64,000 nucleotides of DNA from Flavobacterium supellecticarium (lineage in GTDB: Bacteria > Bacteroidota > Bacteroidia > Flavobacteriales > Flavobacteriaceae), in NCBI RefSeq assembly GCF_004801375.1, contig NZ_SSNZ01000001.1, positions 682,001 to 746,000 of the forward strand, given 5' to 3'. Shown one piece after another: positions 1 through 8,260 of this stretch (within the stretch, counting starts at the first letter, position 1; the number at the start of each line of letters is the position of its first letter). Position numbers and translations under genes: made by a program. The notes beneath the pieces were generated by a model that was not told where the DNA came from, searched no databases, and saw only the letters and a list, made by a program, of their open reading frames with translations.

Positions 1-685
1 CCGTACCACCGGTACCATCATAGGAAGTCGCAAAAGGCGGATTACAAACATCACTTCCCGAAAAATGAAAGGCACTGTAAACCCGTAAGGTATTTAGTGT
101 CCCTAATAATAAGGTATTCGTAAGATCTTCTATTTCGATGCTATTATACGCTACACTCGGCGTAATCGCGATGTAATAATTACCGTTAACATCGTATACA
201 AGCCGGGCGTTTTCGTTTGCAAAACCATTAATCGACGAAGCTGTAAAAACAGGCGTTGCATTACCCGTTTCTTTTGCCCGGACTTCAAAATAATGATTGC
301 CAAGTGCAAGTGTTCCTGTAAGATTTGCCAACGCACCTCCTAATCCACCTCCAAGAAGTGTATTTAAAAGTGTGGCATCGGTTTGAATTCTTACATAAGA
401 TGTGGTTCCTGCCGGGACAGTAGTCGGGAATCCCAGCTCTATCCTACCGGTGTACGAGCCCAAATTAATGGCTATACCACCGTAGGATTCCAGTGTAGCG
501 TAATCGGTTGTACTAACCGATACCGCATTGCCCGGTGCAGCAACATGGCTGTTGTTACCAAGCAGTTGATTGGCATACACATAACTTACCTGTGCATGGG
601 AATCAACGTGAACGAAAAAGAAAAATGCCAAAAAGAGCAGATGGAGCCTTTTAAAACATTTTTTCAAGGTAAAATTCCAATTCAT
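1..685 (-). CDS. Secreted protein, N-terminal part (runs off left edge)
   Basis: An open frame runs on the minus strand from an ATG at 685 to the window edge without a stop (about 228 residues). It begins with a Sec-type signal peptide: basic start (MNWNFTLKKCFKRLHL), a Phe/Leu-rich core and a cut site near SHAQ-VSY. The mature part is rich in Gly, Thr, Asn and Ser and looks like beta-sandwich material from the large exported proteins of Flavobacteria; a cysteine lies near the truncated end (SGSDVCNPPF). The sorting domain that would show T9SS export would lie outside the window. No specific family is recognised. Both short ORFs overlapping this stretch in other frames are shadows. Reading frame and signal peptide are seen; the surface role is inferred. 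Confidence 0.75.
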   Translation of the reverse strand, partial: MNWNFTLKKCFKRLHLLFLAFFFFVHVDSHAQVSYVYANQLLGNNSHVAAPGNAVSVSTTDYATLESYGGIAINLGSYTGRIELGFPTTVPAGTTSYVRIQTDATLLNTLLGGGLGGALANLTGTLALGNHYFEVRAKETGNATPVFTASSINGFANENARLVYDVNGNYYIAITPSVAYNSIEIEDLTNTLLLGTLNTLRVYSAFHFSGSDVCNPPFATSYDGTGGT

Positions 686-1326
686 AAGCAATAGTTTTAA
701 ATTAGGTTGTGCAACTATATAAAGAACTATCTGACAACTCACAGGAGCTGCCGGAAAGTGATTAATCTTTCATTTATACTGTCTTGTTAAGTGTTAAATA
801 GCTACTTATTCAAACAAAATGGCGATTACTTATAATTTTGGGATTTTGGTTTTTTAGTACCGGATCAAAGGATTCTCTTTCTAAAAACATTAAATATGTC
901 ATTTTCCGCTTTAAAATAATCCGGAACAAATGAAATCAACACAGTCAATAAATGTAACTTTTTAACACTATTAAAATAAAATTCTAAAAACATAAATAAC
1001 ATATATTGTGAACTTTTCTTCATTTCCATAAAAGTATTACACATTTTGAGAATACACAAGAAAAAAATAAACTTATATACCCAATACTAAATAAACTCCT
1101 ACATATTTCGGTAAATACCTGTAAAAGAATACTGTATATTTTAAAATTATCGGCTAATTCCTTACAAAAATCACCCAAAAGTCAATAGTTATAATATTCA
1201 CATATTGTGAACATCTTACAAAAAAGATTTAAAAATGCGAAAATTAAACAAAATGAGATATTGTTATATTTTTAAGAATACTACTTCCTCTCACACGAAA
1301 CGAACAATTTTTATTATTTTAGCCCT
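686..1326. other. Long AT-rich intergenic region between divergent genes
   Basis: This 640-base gap separates the minus-strand secreted protein from the plus-strand DUF2520 gene and should hold both promoters. No convincing gene is present; a 64-codon minus frame at 865-1059 is AT-driven and unsupported. A perfect inverted repeat, TTCACA-TAT-TGTGAA, lies at 1197-1211, and its right half (ATATTGTGAAC) recurs at 1003-1013. No perfect TAnnTTTG element was found next to either start codon. Confidence 0.5.
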
Positions 1327-2085
1327 ATGATTAAAGTGTCTATTATTGGTTCGGGCAATGTAGCCCAACATCTGATTACGGCTTTTCTGAAAAGTGAAGC
1401 GATAACACTGGTTCAGGTGTTTGCCCGGAATAGCCAATCGGTATCGCATTTGGTACCGGAAAATCGTATCACTTCCGATAGCTCCAGGCTTAAAGCAGCC
1501 GATGTTTATATAATTGCCGTATCCGATGATGCTATCCCGGAAGTTTCGAAACAACTCAATTTTACCAATAAATTAGTAGTCCATACTTCGGGTAGTTCCG
1601 GAATGGATGTTTTGGATCCAAAAAACAGAAAAGGAGTTTTTTATCCGTTGCAGACTTTTTCAAAAGACAAAGCGGTCAATTTTACCGAAATCCCATTATG
1701 TCTGGAAGCTGAAAGTGAGGATGATTATGCGTTTTTAGAAATCATCGCTACAGCACTTTCGGATAAAGTTTTCCGAATTAATTCTGCACAACGTCAAAGT
1801 TTGCATGTCGCTGCCGTATTTTCGTGTAATTTTGTAAACTATCTCTACCAAATCGGAGACGAAATTTGTCATGAAAACAACATCCCTTTCGAAATCCTTT
1901 TTCCACTGATCCGGGAAACAGCCAATAAGATCAAAGACCTTTCACCAAAAGTGGCACAAACCGGCCCGGCTATCCGTAGGGATCAGAAAACAATCGAAAG
2001 GCATCTGACCTTTTTACAGGATAATCCCGAACGAATTAAATTATACCAACTACTAACAGAATCCATACAGAAAAATAATGTCTAA
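1327..2085 (+). CDS. Rossmann-fold / DUF2520 domain protein
   Basis: A 252-residue protein opening with a nucleotide-binding Rossmann motif (IIGSGNVAQHL, residues 5-15). It is followed by the layout of the Rossmann-like plus DUF2520 family, often labelled F420-dependent NADP oxidoreductase-like: a conserved VHTSGS segment near residue 85, a helical C-terminal half with a HVAAVFSCNF stretch, and a GPAIRRD motif near residue 215. Family knowledge suggests an NAD(P)-dependent oxidoreductase of unknown substrate, related in fold to ketopantoate reductases. It heads a tight + strand run and overlaps kdsC by 8 bases, so the two are probably translationally coupled. Function beyond dinucleotide binding is unknown. 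Confidence 0.85.
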   Translation: MIKVSIIGSGNVAQHLITAFLKSEAITLVQVFARNSQSVSHLVPENRITSDSSRLKAADVYIIAVSDDAIPEVSKQLNFTNKLVVHTSGSSGMDVLDPKNRKGVFYPLQTFSKDKAVNFTEIPLCLEAESEDDYAFLEIIATALSDKVFRINSAQRQSLHVAAVFSCNFVNYLYQIGDEICHENNIPFEILFPLIRETANKIKDLSPKVAQTGPAIRRDQKTIERHLTFLQDNPERIKLYQLLTESIQKNNV

Positions 2086-2605
2086 GAGTTACAAAGAATT
2101 AATGAACGACATCACTACTTTTATTTTTGATGTCGATGGTGTTTTAACCGATGGTACCATACACGTAACCCAAACCGGAGAAATGCTCCGCCATATGAAT
2201 ATCCGCGACGGCTATGCAATGAAAGCTGCCGTTGAAAATGGTTATACCGTTTGTATTATTTCCGGCGGAAGCAACGAAGGAGTACGAATTCGCCTTCGCA
2301 ATCTGGGAATAACCGATATCTATCTGGGTGTACCGGATAAAGTAGAAACCTTTGATGAGTTTACCGATATCTATAAAATCAATCCTGAAAATGTCCTCTA
2401 TATGGGCGACGATATTCCGGATTACCATGTGATGAAATTAGTCGGATTACCAACATGTCCGCAGGATGCCGCACCGGAAATCAAAGAAATCAGTCGTTAT
2501 ATTTCGCATAAAAACGGAGGAAAAGGCGCTGTTCGCGATGTAATCGAACAAGTCATGAAAGTTCAGGGGAAATGGATGGAACATTTTGATGCGCAATACG
2601 ACTAA
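2078..2605 (+). CDS. kdsC: 3-deoxy-D-manno-octulosonate 8-phosphate phosphatase (KdsC-type HAD)
   Basis: A 175-residue HAD-superfamily phosphatase of the small capless KdsC type. Visible motifs: I, FDVDGVLTDG with both catalytic aspartates (about residues 18-27); II, the Ser in ISGGS; III, a Lys in VPDKVETF; IV, MGDDIPD, binding Mg2+. KdsC enzymes hydrolyse KDO 8-phosphate to KDO and phosphate in the cytosol, for the lipopolysaccharide inner core, usually as tetramers. Length fits the family. It overlaps the DUF2520 gene by 8 bases and is followed within 17 bases by a prenyltransferase, so it sits in an operon. Some relatives act on other sugar-acid phosphates, so the substrate rests on family knowledge. 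Confidence 0.88.
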   Translation: MSKSYKELMNDITTFIFDVDGVLTDGTIHVTQTGEMLRHMNIRDGYAMKAAVENGYTVCIISGGSNEGVRIRLRNLGITDIYLGVPDKVETFDEFTDIYKINPENVLYMGDDIPDYHVMKLVGLPTCPQDAAPEIKEISRYISHKNGGKGAVRDVIEQVMKVQGKWMEHFDAQYD

Positions 2606-2622
2606 AATTTAAGTTCTTTTAT

Positions 2623-3549
2623 ATGATGCACTTTTTAAAGTTAATCCGCTATCAAAACCTGCTAATGATCGCGCTGATGCAGTTGTTATTTCATTATGCC
2701 TTTTTAAAACAACAACCCGGACTGGTATTAGCCTTATCCGATTTTCAGTATATCCTGCTGGTAATGGCGACACTTTGCATCGCTGCAGGAGGCTTTGTGA
2801 TCAATAATATTATGGATCAGGACACGGATCGTATTTCCAAACCCGAAAATGTGGTGGTTGGCAAATCTATTTCCGAAAGTATGGCCTATAATATCTATAT
2901 CGGTTGCAATATTGTGGGTGTTACAATCGGATTTTACCTGTCGAACCTGATTGGAAAAGCCGGTTTTTCGGCCTTATTTATCGTAATCGCAGCGACTTTA
3001 TATCTATACGCTACCAGTTTAAAACAAAGCCTGCTTATCGGAAATATTATCGTGGCACTATTACTTTCGGTTAGCGTCATTATAGTCGGAATATTCGATT
3101 TATTCCCGATGATCAACGACACAAACCAGGCGCAATTAAGCATTTTATTCCGAATCCTTTTGGATTATGCCGTATTTGCATTTATGATCAACTTTATACG
3201 GGAAATCGTTAAGGATATCGAAGATATGGATGGCGATTATAATTCCGGCATGAATACCTTACCTATTGCTATCGGAAAAGCACGTGCAACCAAAGTAGCG
3301 TTTGCATTGGCGTTTATCCCTATTGTGAGTTTGCTCTATTATATCAATCAGAATCTAATGGGCTTACAATTTGTTTTGCTGTACCTGTTGGCTTTTGTAA
3401 TAGGTCCACTACTCTATTTCCTGATCAAAATATGGAGCGCCAAAACAAAAATGGAATTCCGCCATCTGAGTATGGTTTTAAAACTGGTTTTATTGTTCGG
3501 AATCCTTTCCATACTTGTGATCACACTAAACATGCACTATCATGGTTAA
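2623..3549 (+). CDS. UbiA-family prenyltransferase (geranylgeranylglycerol-phosphate geranylgeranyltransferase-like)
   Basis: A 308-residue polytopic membrane protein of the UbiA superfamily. Both Asp-rich motifs that bind Mg2+-prenyl diphosphate are seen: NNIMDQDTDR near residues 66-75 and DIEDMDGDYNSG near residues 198-209. About eight or nine hydrophobic helices surround them. Bacteroidota members of this branch are commonly labelled geranylgeranylglycerol-phosphate geranylgeranyltransferase, but their true acceptor is poorly established. It differs from the menaquinone enzyme MenA, encoded separately at 20683-21591. Two consecutive ATGs open the frame; either could be the start. The 3' end overlaps maf by 8 bases. 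Confidence 0.8.
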   Translation: MMHFLKLIRYQNLLMIALMQLLFHYAFLKQQPGLVLALSDFQYILLVMATLCIAAGGFVINNIMDQDTDRISKPENVVVGKSISESMAYNIYIGCNIVGVTIGFYLSNLIGKAGFSALFIVIAATLYLYATSLKQSLLIGNIIVALLLSVSVIIVGIFDLFPMINDTNQAQLSILFRILLDYAVFAFMINFIREIVKDIEDMDGDYNSGMNTLPIAIGKARATKVAFALAFIPIVSLLYYINQNLMGLQFVLLYLLAFVIGPLLYFLIKIWSAKTKMEFRHLSMVLKLVLLFGILSILVITLNMHYHG

Positions 3550-4129
3550 TACACTTTTTAAAAACTACAATATTATCCTGGCGTCCGGTTCTCCCCGACG
3601 CCAGAATTTCTTTAAAGAATTGGATCTGGATTTTGAAATCCGTTTAAAAGAGGTCGAAGAAATCTATCCGGATACGTTAAAAGCCGAGGAAATTACCGAC
3701 TATCTGGCCCAATTAAAAGCAAATGCCTTTACCGGCGAACTGGCCGATAACGATATTCTGGTAACTAGCGATACCATTGTATGGCACGAAGGCAAAGCGT
3801 TAGGAAAACCCAAAGATTATAACGATGCCTTTGAAACACTGCGGTCACTTTCGGGAAAAACCCATGAGGTGATCACCTCTGTTTGTCTTACAAGTACGAC
3901 AAAACGGGTAACCTTTCATGAGTTTACCAAAGTCACTTTTAATCCGTTGCCGGACAATTATATCAAGTATTATCTGGATCATTATTCGCCTTTTGACAAA
4001 GCGGGTTCCTACGGTATACAGGAATGGATCGGACTCGTGGCTATTGCCCGTATCGAAGGTTCGTATAACAATGTTGTAGGGCTTCCTGTAGATAAAGTCT
4101 TTCAACATTTGCTTATCTTTGTAGCATAA
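3542..4129 (+). CDS. maf: Maf-family nucleotide pyrophosphatase
   Basis: A 195-residue Maf protein. Motifs seen: ILASGSPRRQNF near the N terminus (phosphate-binding SxSPRR), SDTIVW with the catalytic Asp in the middle, and DKAGSYGIQEW toward the C terminus. Maf proteins hydrolyse non-canonical or modified nucleoside triphosphates (dTTP/UTP or modified pyrimidines, depending on subgroup) and are linked to septum inhibition in other bacteria. Full length for the family. It overlaps the upstream prenyltransferase by 8 bases and precedes a small MscS-like protein by 12 bases. Which nucleotide it prefers cannot be read from the sequence. Confidence 0.88.
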   Translation: MVNTLFKNYNIILASGSPRRQNFFKELDLDFEIRLKEVEEIYPDTLKAEEITDYLAQLKANAFTGELADNDILVTSDTIVWHEGKALGKPKDYNDAFETLRSLSGKTHEVITSVCLTSTTKRVTFHEFTKVTFNPLPDNYIKYYLDHYSPFDKAGSYGIQEWIGLVAIARIEGSYNNVVGLPVDKVFQHLLIFVA

Positions 4130-4141
4130 AGCCTTTCGATT

Positions 4142-4669
4142 ATGATAAGTAATGAGTACACCGCCCAGATTATCAGTTCAATAATTGCGTTACTGTTTTT
4201 TGCCATTGTCCGCTATCTGGCGACCAAGATTGTAAAGCGTTTCACACTGCTTTCGCATACTATGGAACGCCGCAGCAATTTGGTGATCAAATATATCAGT
4301 ATCCTGATCGGAGCTTTAAGTGTGCTTTCGCTTACCGTAATCTGGGGCGTTAAAGCCGACGATATCCTTTTGGTTATTTCGTCTATGTTTGCCGTGATCG
4401 GTGTAGCCATGTTTGCACAATGGTCGATCCTGAGTAACGTCACGGCTGGAATTATCCTGTTTTTTTCGTTTCCGTTTAAAATCGGCGATATCATTAAAAT
4501 CCATGATAAAGATTTCCCAATCGAAGCCGAAATCGAAGATATTACCACTTTCCATGCGTTACTAAAAACAAAAGATGGCGAGCGAATTACCTATCCGAAT
4601 AATCTTTTACTCCAAAAAGCCATTTCGATTATCACCCATCAATCCGAAGAAAAAGAATTTATGGATTAA
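4142..4669 (+). CDS. Small mechanosensitive-channel (MscS) domain protein
   Basis: A 175-residue inner-membrane protein with three hydrophobic helices (about residues 8-28, 48-68 and 76-108). They run into an MscS-like pore helix and beta domain: WSILSNVTAGIILFF, then FKIGDIIKI and a YPNN segment near residue 154. This is the minimal MscS architecture, lacking the C-terminal alpha/beta cage of E. coli MscS, as is common for the small Bacteroidota members. By family, a channel gating under membrane tension or an ion-conducting relative. It is last in the 1327-4669 run; no strong hairpin follows, and a new promoter starts about 60 bases downstream. Confidence 0.8.
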   Translation: MISNEYTAQIISSIIALLFFAIVRYLATKIVKRFTLLSHTMERRSNLVIKYISILIGALSVLSLTVIWGVKADDILLVISSMFAVIGVAMFAQWSILSNVTAGIILFFSFPFKIGDIIKIHDKDFPIEAEIEDITTFHALLKTKDGERITYPNNLLLQKAISIITHQSEEKEFMD

Positions 4670-4728
4670 TTTTAATAAATTATAAATAACTAAAAATCAG
4701 TTAATTGCGATTTATTTTTATTTTTTTA

Positions 4729-4758
4729 TTGGCTTCATAACACCCTGAATTATTTTTG
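4729..4758 (+). promoter_or_regulatory. Bacteroidota-type promoter (TTG-N19-TATTTTTG)
   Basis: A -33 element TTG (4729-4731), a 19-base spacer and a perfect -7 element TATTTTTG (4751-4758) match the Bacteroidota sigma-ABfr consensus. Transcription would start near 4764, giving a leader of roughly 57 bases before the ATG at 4821. It is the best-formed promoter in the window. Confidence 0.75.
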
Positions 4759-4820
4759 GCACAATACTTGGTTTTAGTTAAACAACCCAAATAAATTGTT
4801 TAATTAAAAATTCGATTATC

Positions 4821-5474
4821 ATGAAAGCTATACAAATATTGGTGTTGGGAATGTTGCTGTCCATGTCAAGTATGAACGCACAGGTTTCCGTAAATGTAAA
4901 CATTGGAACACCTCCCGCCTGGGGTCCTGTAGGATATACCGATATCCGCTATTATTATCTGCCGGATATTGAAATGTATTACGATATAAACACAGCGATG
5001 TTTATCTATTTCAGCAACGGCGGATGGGTGCGCACCGCTTATTTACCAAGACGTTACAGACACTATGATCTGTATGGCGCTTACAAAGTATGCTTACATG
5101 ATTATGGACCAAATCCTTATATCTATTACAAATCACACAAGATAAAATACTATAGAGGCTATCGCGGTCCGGCTCAGGTAACCTATCAGCCAAGACCACG
5201 AGGAGGTGTTGAATACCGTGACGTACGGGTAGTACAACCGGTTGTACGCGATAACGATTATCGCGAACGACGTGAAGAACGACGTTATAACGATTACCGA
5301 ATGGACTACCGAACTGCCGATAACAATCAGGGTAATGGTAAAAGCTTTGAAAGAGCCGAAAACCGTAATAATGGCAGAGGCTACGAAAGAGGCAATGATC
5401 ACGGAAACGGAAAAGGTAACGACCACGGCGGACGTGGCGGTGAAAATGGAAATGGCAGAGGCGGCCGACGCTAA
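4821..5474 (+). CDS. Exported Tyr/Arg-rich protein with Gly/Asn/Arg-rich tail
   Basis: A 217-residue protein with a signal peptide (MKAIQILVLGMLLSMSSMNAQ, cut after AQ). The mature domain has many Tyr residues and Pro/Arg patches (PPAWGPVGYTDIRYYYLPD). From about residue 150 the chain becomes highly charged and low in complexity, with alternating Arg, Asn, Gly, Asp and Glu and repeated NGxGxG/GRGG blocks. Flavobacterial genomes often carry such small secreted proteins of unknown function; the tail looks disordered and could bind polyanions. It has its own promoter (4729-4758) and terminator (5491-5527), so it is monocistronic. No enzymatic motif is visible. Confidence 0.75.
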   Translation: MKAIQILVLGMLLSMSSMNAQVSVNVNIGTPPAWGPVGYTDIRYYYLPDIEMYYDINTAMFIYFSNGGWVRTAYLPRRYRHYDLYGAYKVCLHDYGPNPYIYYKSHKIKYYRGYRGPAQVTYQPRPRGGVEYRDVRVVQPVVRDNDYRERREERRYNDYRMDYRTADNNQGNGKSFERAENRNNGRGYERGNDHGNGKGNDHGGRGGENGNGRGGRR

Positions 5475-5490
5475 TGATCCTTATAAATTC

Positions 5491-5527
5491 AAAGGCAAAG
5501 ACAATTTTAACGTCTTTGCCTTTATTT
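5491..5527 (+). terminator. Intrinsic terminator
   Basis: A perfect 12-bp stem (AAAGGCAAAGAC at 5491-5502 with GTCTTTGCCTTT at 5512-5523), a 9-base loop and a T-rich tail end the transcript of the exported basic protein. Confidence 0.85.
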
Positions 5528-5544
5528 ATAACAGTTAGGTACAC

Positions 5545-5552
5545 TATATTTG
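5545..5552 (+). promoter_or_regulatory. -7 promoter element for the PIG-L gene
   Basis: TATATTTG (5545-5552) is a perfect TAnnTTTG element 23 bases before the ATG at 5576 and just after the previous terminator. No well-spaced TTG -33 box is visible. Confidence 0.6.
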
Positions 5553-5575
5553 GAAAGCCAACCTTAAAATTGATC

Positions 5576-8074
5576 ATGACAAAAAAACTACCCTATTATT
5601 GTATACTATTACTACTATTATTTCAACATTCTTTTGCCCAACAACCTAAAAAACCAACCGCATCTGAAATTTACAACCAGATTGAAAAATTAAATTTTTT
5701 AGGTTCGGCGCTTTATATTGCGGCGCACCCGGACGATGAAAATACCCGGTTGATTTCGTTTCTTGCCAATAATACCAAAGCCCGTACGGGCTATCTTTCG
5801 TTAACCCGCGGTGATGGCGGTCAGAATCTAATTGGAACCGAACTCCGCGAACTTCTCGGTGTTATCCGTACGCAGGAGCTAATTGAAGCCCGAAAAACCG
5901 ATGGTGGTGAACAGTTTTTTTCCCGTGCCAACGATTTTGGTTATTCGAAAGTGCCTACCGAAACGCTTGAAATCTGGGACAAAGAAAAAGTAATGAGCGA
6001 TATGGCCTGGATTATCCGAAACTTCCAGCCGGATATCATTATTAACCGTTTTGATCATCGCTCACCGGGAACCACACACGGACATCATACATCGTCGGCT
6101 ATGCTTTCGCAGGAATTATTTACACTGGCCAACGATCCGAAGTTTGAACCGTCGCAATTACAATTTGTAAAACCATGGCAACCGAAACGTTTGTTTTTTA
6201 ACGTTTCCTGGTGGTTTTTTGGAGGAAGAGATAAATTTGAAAAAGCCGATAAATCTAAATATATCAACCTGAGAACTGGTGTCTACTTCCCTTCTCTTGG
6301 GAAATCCAATCAGGAAATCGCCGCGTTAAGTCGTAGCAAACACCAATCCCAGGGATTTGGTTCGACCGGAGTACGCGGTGAAGATATGGAATACCTGGAA
6401 CTGATTAAAGGCGACGGAATAACCGATCAGCAAAATCTTTTTGAAGGTATCGATACCTCCTGGAAACGGGTTAAAGGCGGTGCGCCAATTGGTGAAACAA
6501 TCGATTTTATTCTAAAATGTTTTGATTTTAAAAATCCCTCCGCATCTGTTTTTGATCTGACAAAAGTATACCGCCAGATCGAACAACTGGAAGACAGTCA
6601 CTGGAAAAAAATAAAGCTGGAAGAAGTTAAAAACATCATTGCCAACTGCGCCGGATTGTATCTTGAAGCCGTTGCTGAAGAACAATCGGTTACACCCGGA
6701 AGCAATCTCAAAGTAAAATGGGAAGCCATTAACCGCAGTCCGGTCGAAATGAAATTACTGGCGTTACAGCTTATTCCTCAAAACGAAACACTGGAACAGA
6801 GTTATCCGTTAAAAAATAATCTTTTCGAAAGCGAAACCATCACGGTAAAAGTACCGAAAGACGTTCCGTATACGTCGCCTTACTGGTTAAACGAAAAAGG
6901 AACTACCGGAATGTATACTGTAAATGATCAGCAAAAAATAGGCTATCCGGACATTATCCGAAACCTGAAAATCACTTTTTCTATTTTGGTCGAAGGCATA
7001 CAAATTCCATTTACCCGCGAAATCATCTATAAATACAATGATCCGGTAAAAGGAGAAGTCTACCGTCCATTGGACGTAGTACCAAAGGTAACGACCGAAA
7101 TCCTGAATAAAGTTCAGTTATTTAAAGACAAGAAAAAACAATCGGTTGCAATAAAAGTAAAAGCCGGCAAAGACGATTGCAGCGGAACGATACAATTGGA
7201 ATTACCTGCCGGTTGGGTAGTGACTCCGGAATATATGCCGTTCCAGCTTCATAAAAAAGGAAGTGAAAAAACCGTGACTTTTGAAGTAACGCCTCCTAAT
7301 TATGCTACGGAAGCCACCGCCAAAGCCATTGCGATGATAGAAGGAGAACGTTTTGATCATCAACAAATCATTATCGATTATCCACATATTGCCTTACAAC
7401 AGGTATTGCTACCGGCTGAAGCAAAATTTACCCGTGCCGATGTGGAAACCAAAGGAAAGAATATCGCTTATATTATGGGTGCCGGCGATCAGGTGCCACA
7501 AAGTTTACAACAAATGGGTTATACCGTTACGTTGTTAAAACCGGAAAAAATCACCAGTAGTCTATTGGAAAAATTTGATGCCGTGGTGGTTGGAATCCGT
7601 GCCTATAATGTTGTGGAAGCGCTACAGTTTAAACAACCGCTTTTATTTGAATATGTGCAGAATGGCGGTACCATGATCGTACAATACAATACCACCGGTA
7701 ATTTGATCACTCAGGATATCGCACCGTATCCGTTGGAAATATCATCCGACCGGGTTACAGAAGAAAACGCGACCGTTACATTTTTGGATCCTAAAAACAA
7801 AGTACTGAATTATCCGAATACCATTACGCAAAACGATTTTAAAGGTTGGGTTCAGGAACAGGGTTTGTATTATCCGGACAAATGGAATAGCGAATTTACG
7901 CCTATCTTACAATCCAACGACAAAGGCGAAACGCCTAAAAAGGGTGCCTTATTGGTTGCCAAATACGGTAAAGGCTATTATATCTACACCGGATTGAGCT
8001 TTTTCCGCGAGTTGCCCGAAGGCGTTTCCGGCGCTTTTCGACTGATGGCCAATTTAATTGCCGTCGGAAAATAG
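5576..8074 (+). CDS. Secreted PIG-L/LmbE-family deacetylase, large form
   Basis: An 832-residue protein. The start at 5576 is chosen because it gives a clean signal peptide (MTKKLPYYCILLLLLFQHSFAQ) right after a promoter; the frame stays open back to 5474 but that would bury the leader. The N-terminal domain (about residues 25-320) is PIG-L/LmbE: AAHPDDE zinc motif near residue 47 and an HGHH segment near residue 170. The middle is beta-rich and the C-terminal 200 residues form an alpha/beta (GATase-like) domain. Family members are Zn-dependent N-acetylglucosaminyl deacetylases; the substrate of these large exported Bacteroidota forms is not established. It is probably periplasmic or extracellular. 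Confidence 0.82.
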   Translation: MTKKLPYYCILLLLLFQHSFAQQPKKPTASEIYNQIEKLNFLGSALYIAAHPDDENTRLISFLANNTKARTGYLSLTRGDGGQNLIGTELRELLGVIRTQELIEARKTDGGEQFFSRANDFGYSKVPTETLEIWDKEKVMSDMAWIIRNFQPDIIINRFDHRSPGTTHGHHTSSAMLSQELFTLANDPKFEPSQLQFVKPWQPKRLFFNVSWWFFGGRDKFEKADKSKYINLRTGVYFPSLGKSNQEIAALSRSKHQSQGFGSTGVRGEDMEYLELIKGDGITDQQNLFEGIDTSWKRVKGGAPIGETIDFILKCFDFKNPSASVFDLTKVYRQIEQLEDSHWKKIKLEEVKNIIANCAGLYLEAVAEEQSVTPGSNLKVKWEAINRSPVEMKLLALQLIPQNETLEQSYPLKNNLFESETITVKVPKDVPYTSPYWLNEKGTTGMYTVNDQQKIGYPDIIRNLKITFSILVEGIQIPFTREIIYKYNDPVKGEVYRPLDVVPKVTTEILNKVQLFKDKKKQSVAIKVKAGKDDCSGTIQLELPAGWVVTPEYMPFQLHKKGSEKTVTFEVTPPNYATEATAKAIAMIEGERFDHQQIIIDYPHIALQQVLLPAEAKFTRADVETKGKNIAYIMGAGDQVPQSLQQMGYTVTLLKPEKITSSLLEKFDAVVVGIRAYNVVEALQFKQPLLFEYVQNGGTMIVQYNTTGNLITQDIAPYPLEISSDRVTEENATVTFLDPKNKVLNYPNTITQNDFKGWVQEQGLYYPDKWNSEFTPILQSNDKGETPKKGALLVAKYGKGYYIYTGLSFFRELPEGVSGAFRLMANLIAVGK

Positions 8075-8106
8075 ATTTTTAAAACGTTACTAATCAAAAA
8101 ACGAAG

Positions 8107-8138
8107 ACCGGTTTTTTGTATTTTCGAAAACCGGTTTT
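8107..8138 (+). terminator. Intrinsic terminator after the PIG-L gene
   Basis: ACCGGTTTT (8107-8115) pairs with AAAACCGGT (8127-8135), loop 8116-8126, then a short T run. A TATTTTCG near-consensus -7 element (8119-8126) lies inside the loop, so the same sequence may carry the promoter of the transporter genes that follow. Confidence 0.7.
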
Positions 8139-8152
8139 AAAAACATAACCCC

Positions 8153-8257
8153 ATGATAGACAAACCCACTTCCTGGAGAAAAAGCTATACGCTGGTATTG
8201 ATCCTAAATGCGTTCTATATACTATTGTTCTATTTTTTAATGCAAATGTACGTTTAA
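8153..8257 (+). CDS. 34-residue single-pass membrane microprotein upstream of SSS transporter
   Basis: An ATG at 8153 opens a 34-codon frame ending in TAA at 8255-8257, three bases before the ATG of the sodium:solute symporter. The product starts with a charged segment (MIDKPTSWRKSYT) and continues as one hydrophobic helix rich in Leu, Phe and Tyr, ending LMQMYV. It looks like a small single-span inner-membrane protein with cytosolic N terminus. The tight coupling to the transporter suggests an accessory subunit, comparable in principle to other small proteins encoded beside SSS transporters; that is inference. It is below usual gene-calling length and would be missed by default. Confidence 0.65.
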   Translation: MIDKPTSWRKSYTLVLILNAFYILLFYFLMQMYV

Positions 8258-8260
8258 GCC

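Noticed and set aside
383-694. 103-codon plus-strand ORF
   Set aside because: Antisense to a minus-strand frame with a clear signal peptide that is open to the window edge; the plus frame has many Cys and rare composition typical of a shadow.
865-1059. 64-codon minus-strand ORF
   Set aside because: Very AT-rich, no leader, no recognisable motif and no promoter; looks like chance.
686-1326. tRNA or small RNA gene in the long gap
   Set aside because: No cloverleaf, T-loop motif or terminator hairpin was found by eye in this or the other gaps; a covariance-model scan would be needed to exclude small RNAs.
5011-5577. 188-codon minus-strand ORF opposite the exported basic protein
   Set aside because: His/Arg/Tyr/Phe-rich shadow of the Arg/Tyr-rich plus frame; promoter, signal peptide and terminator all support the plus strand.
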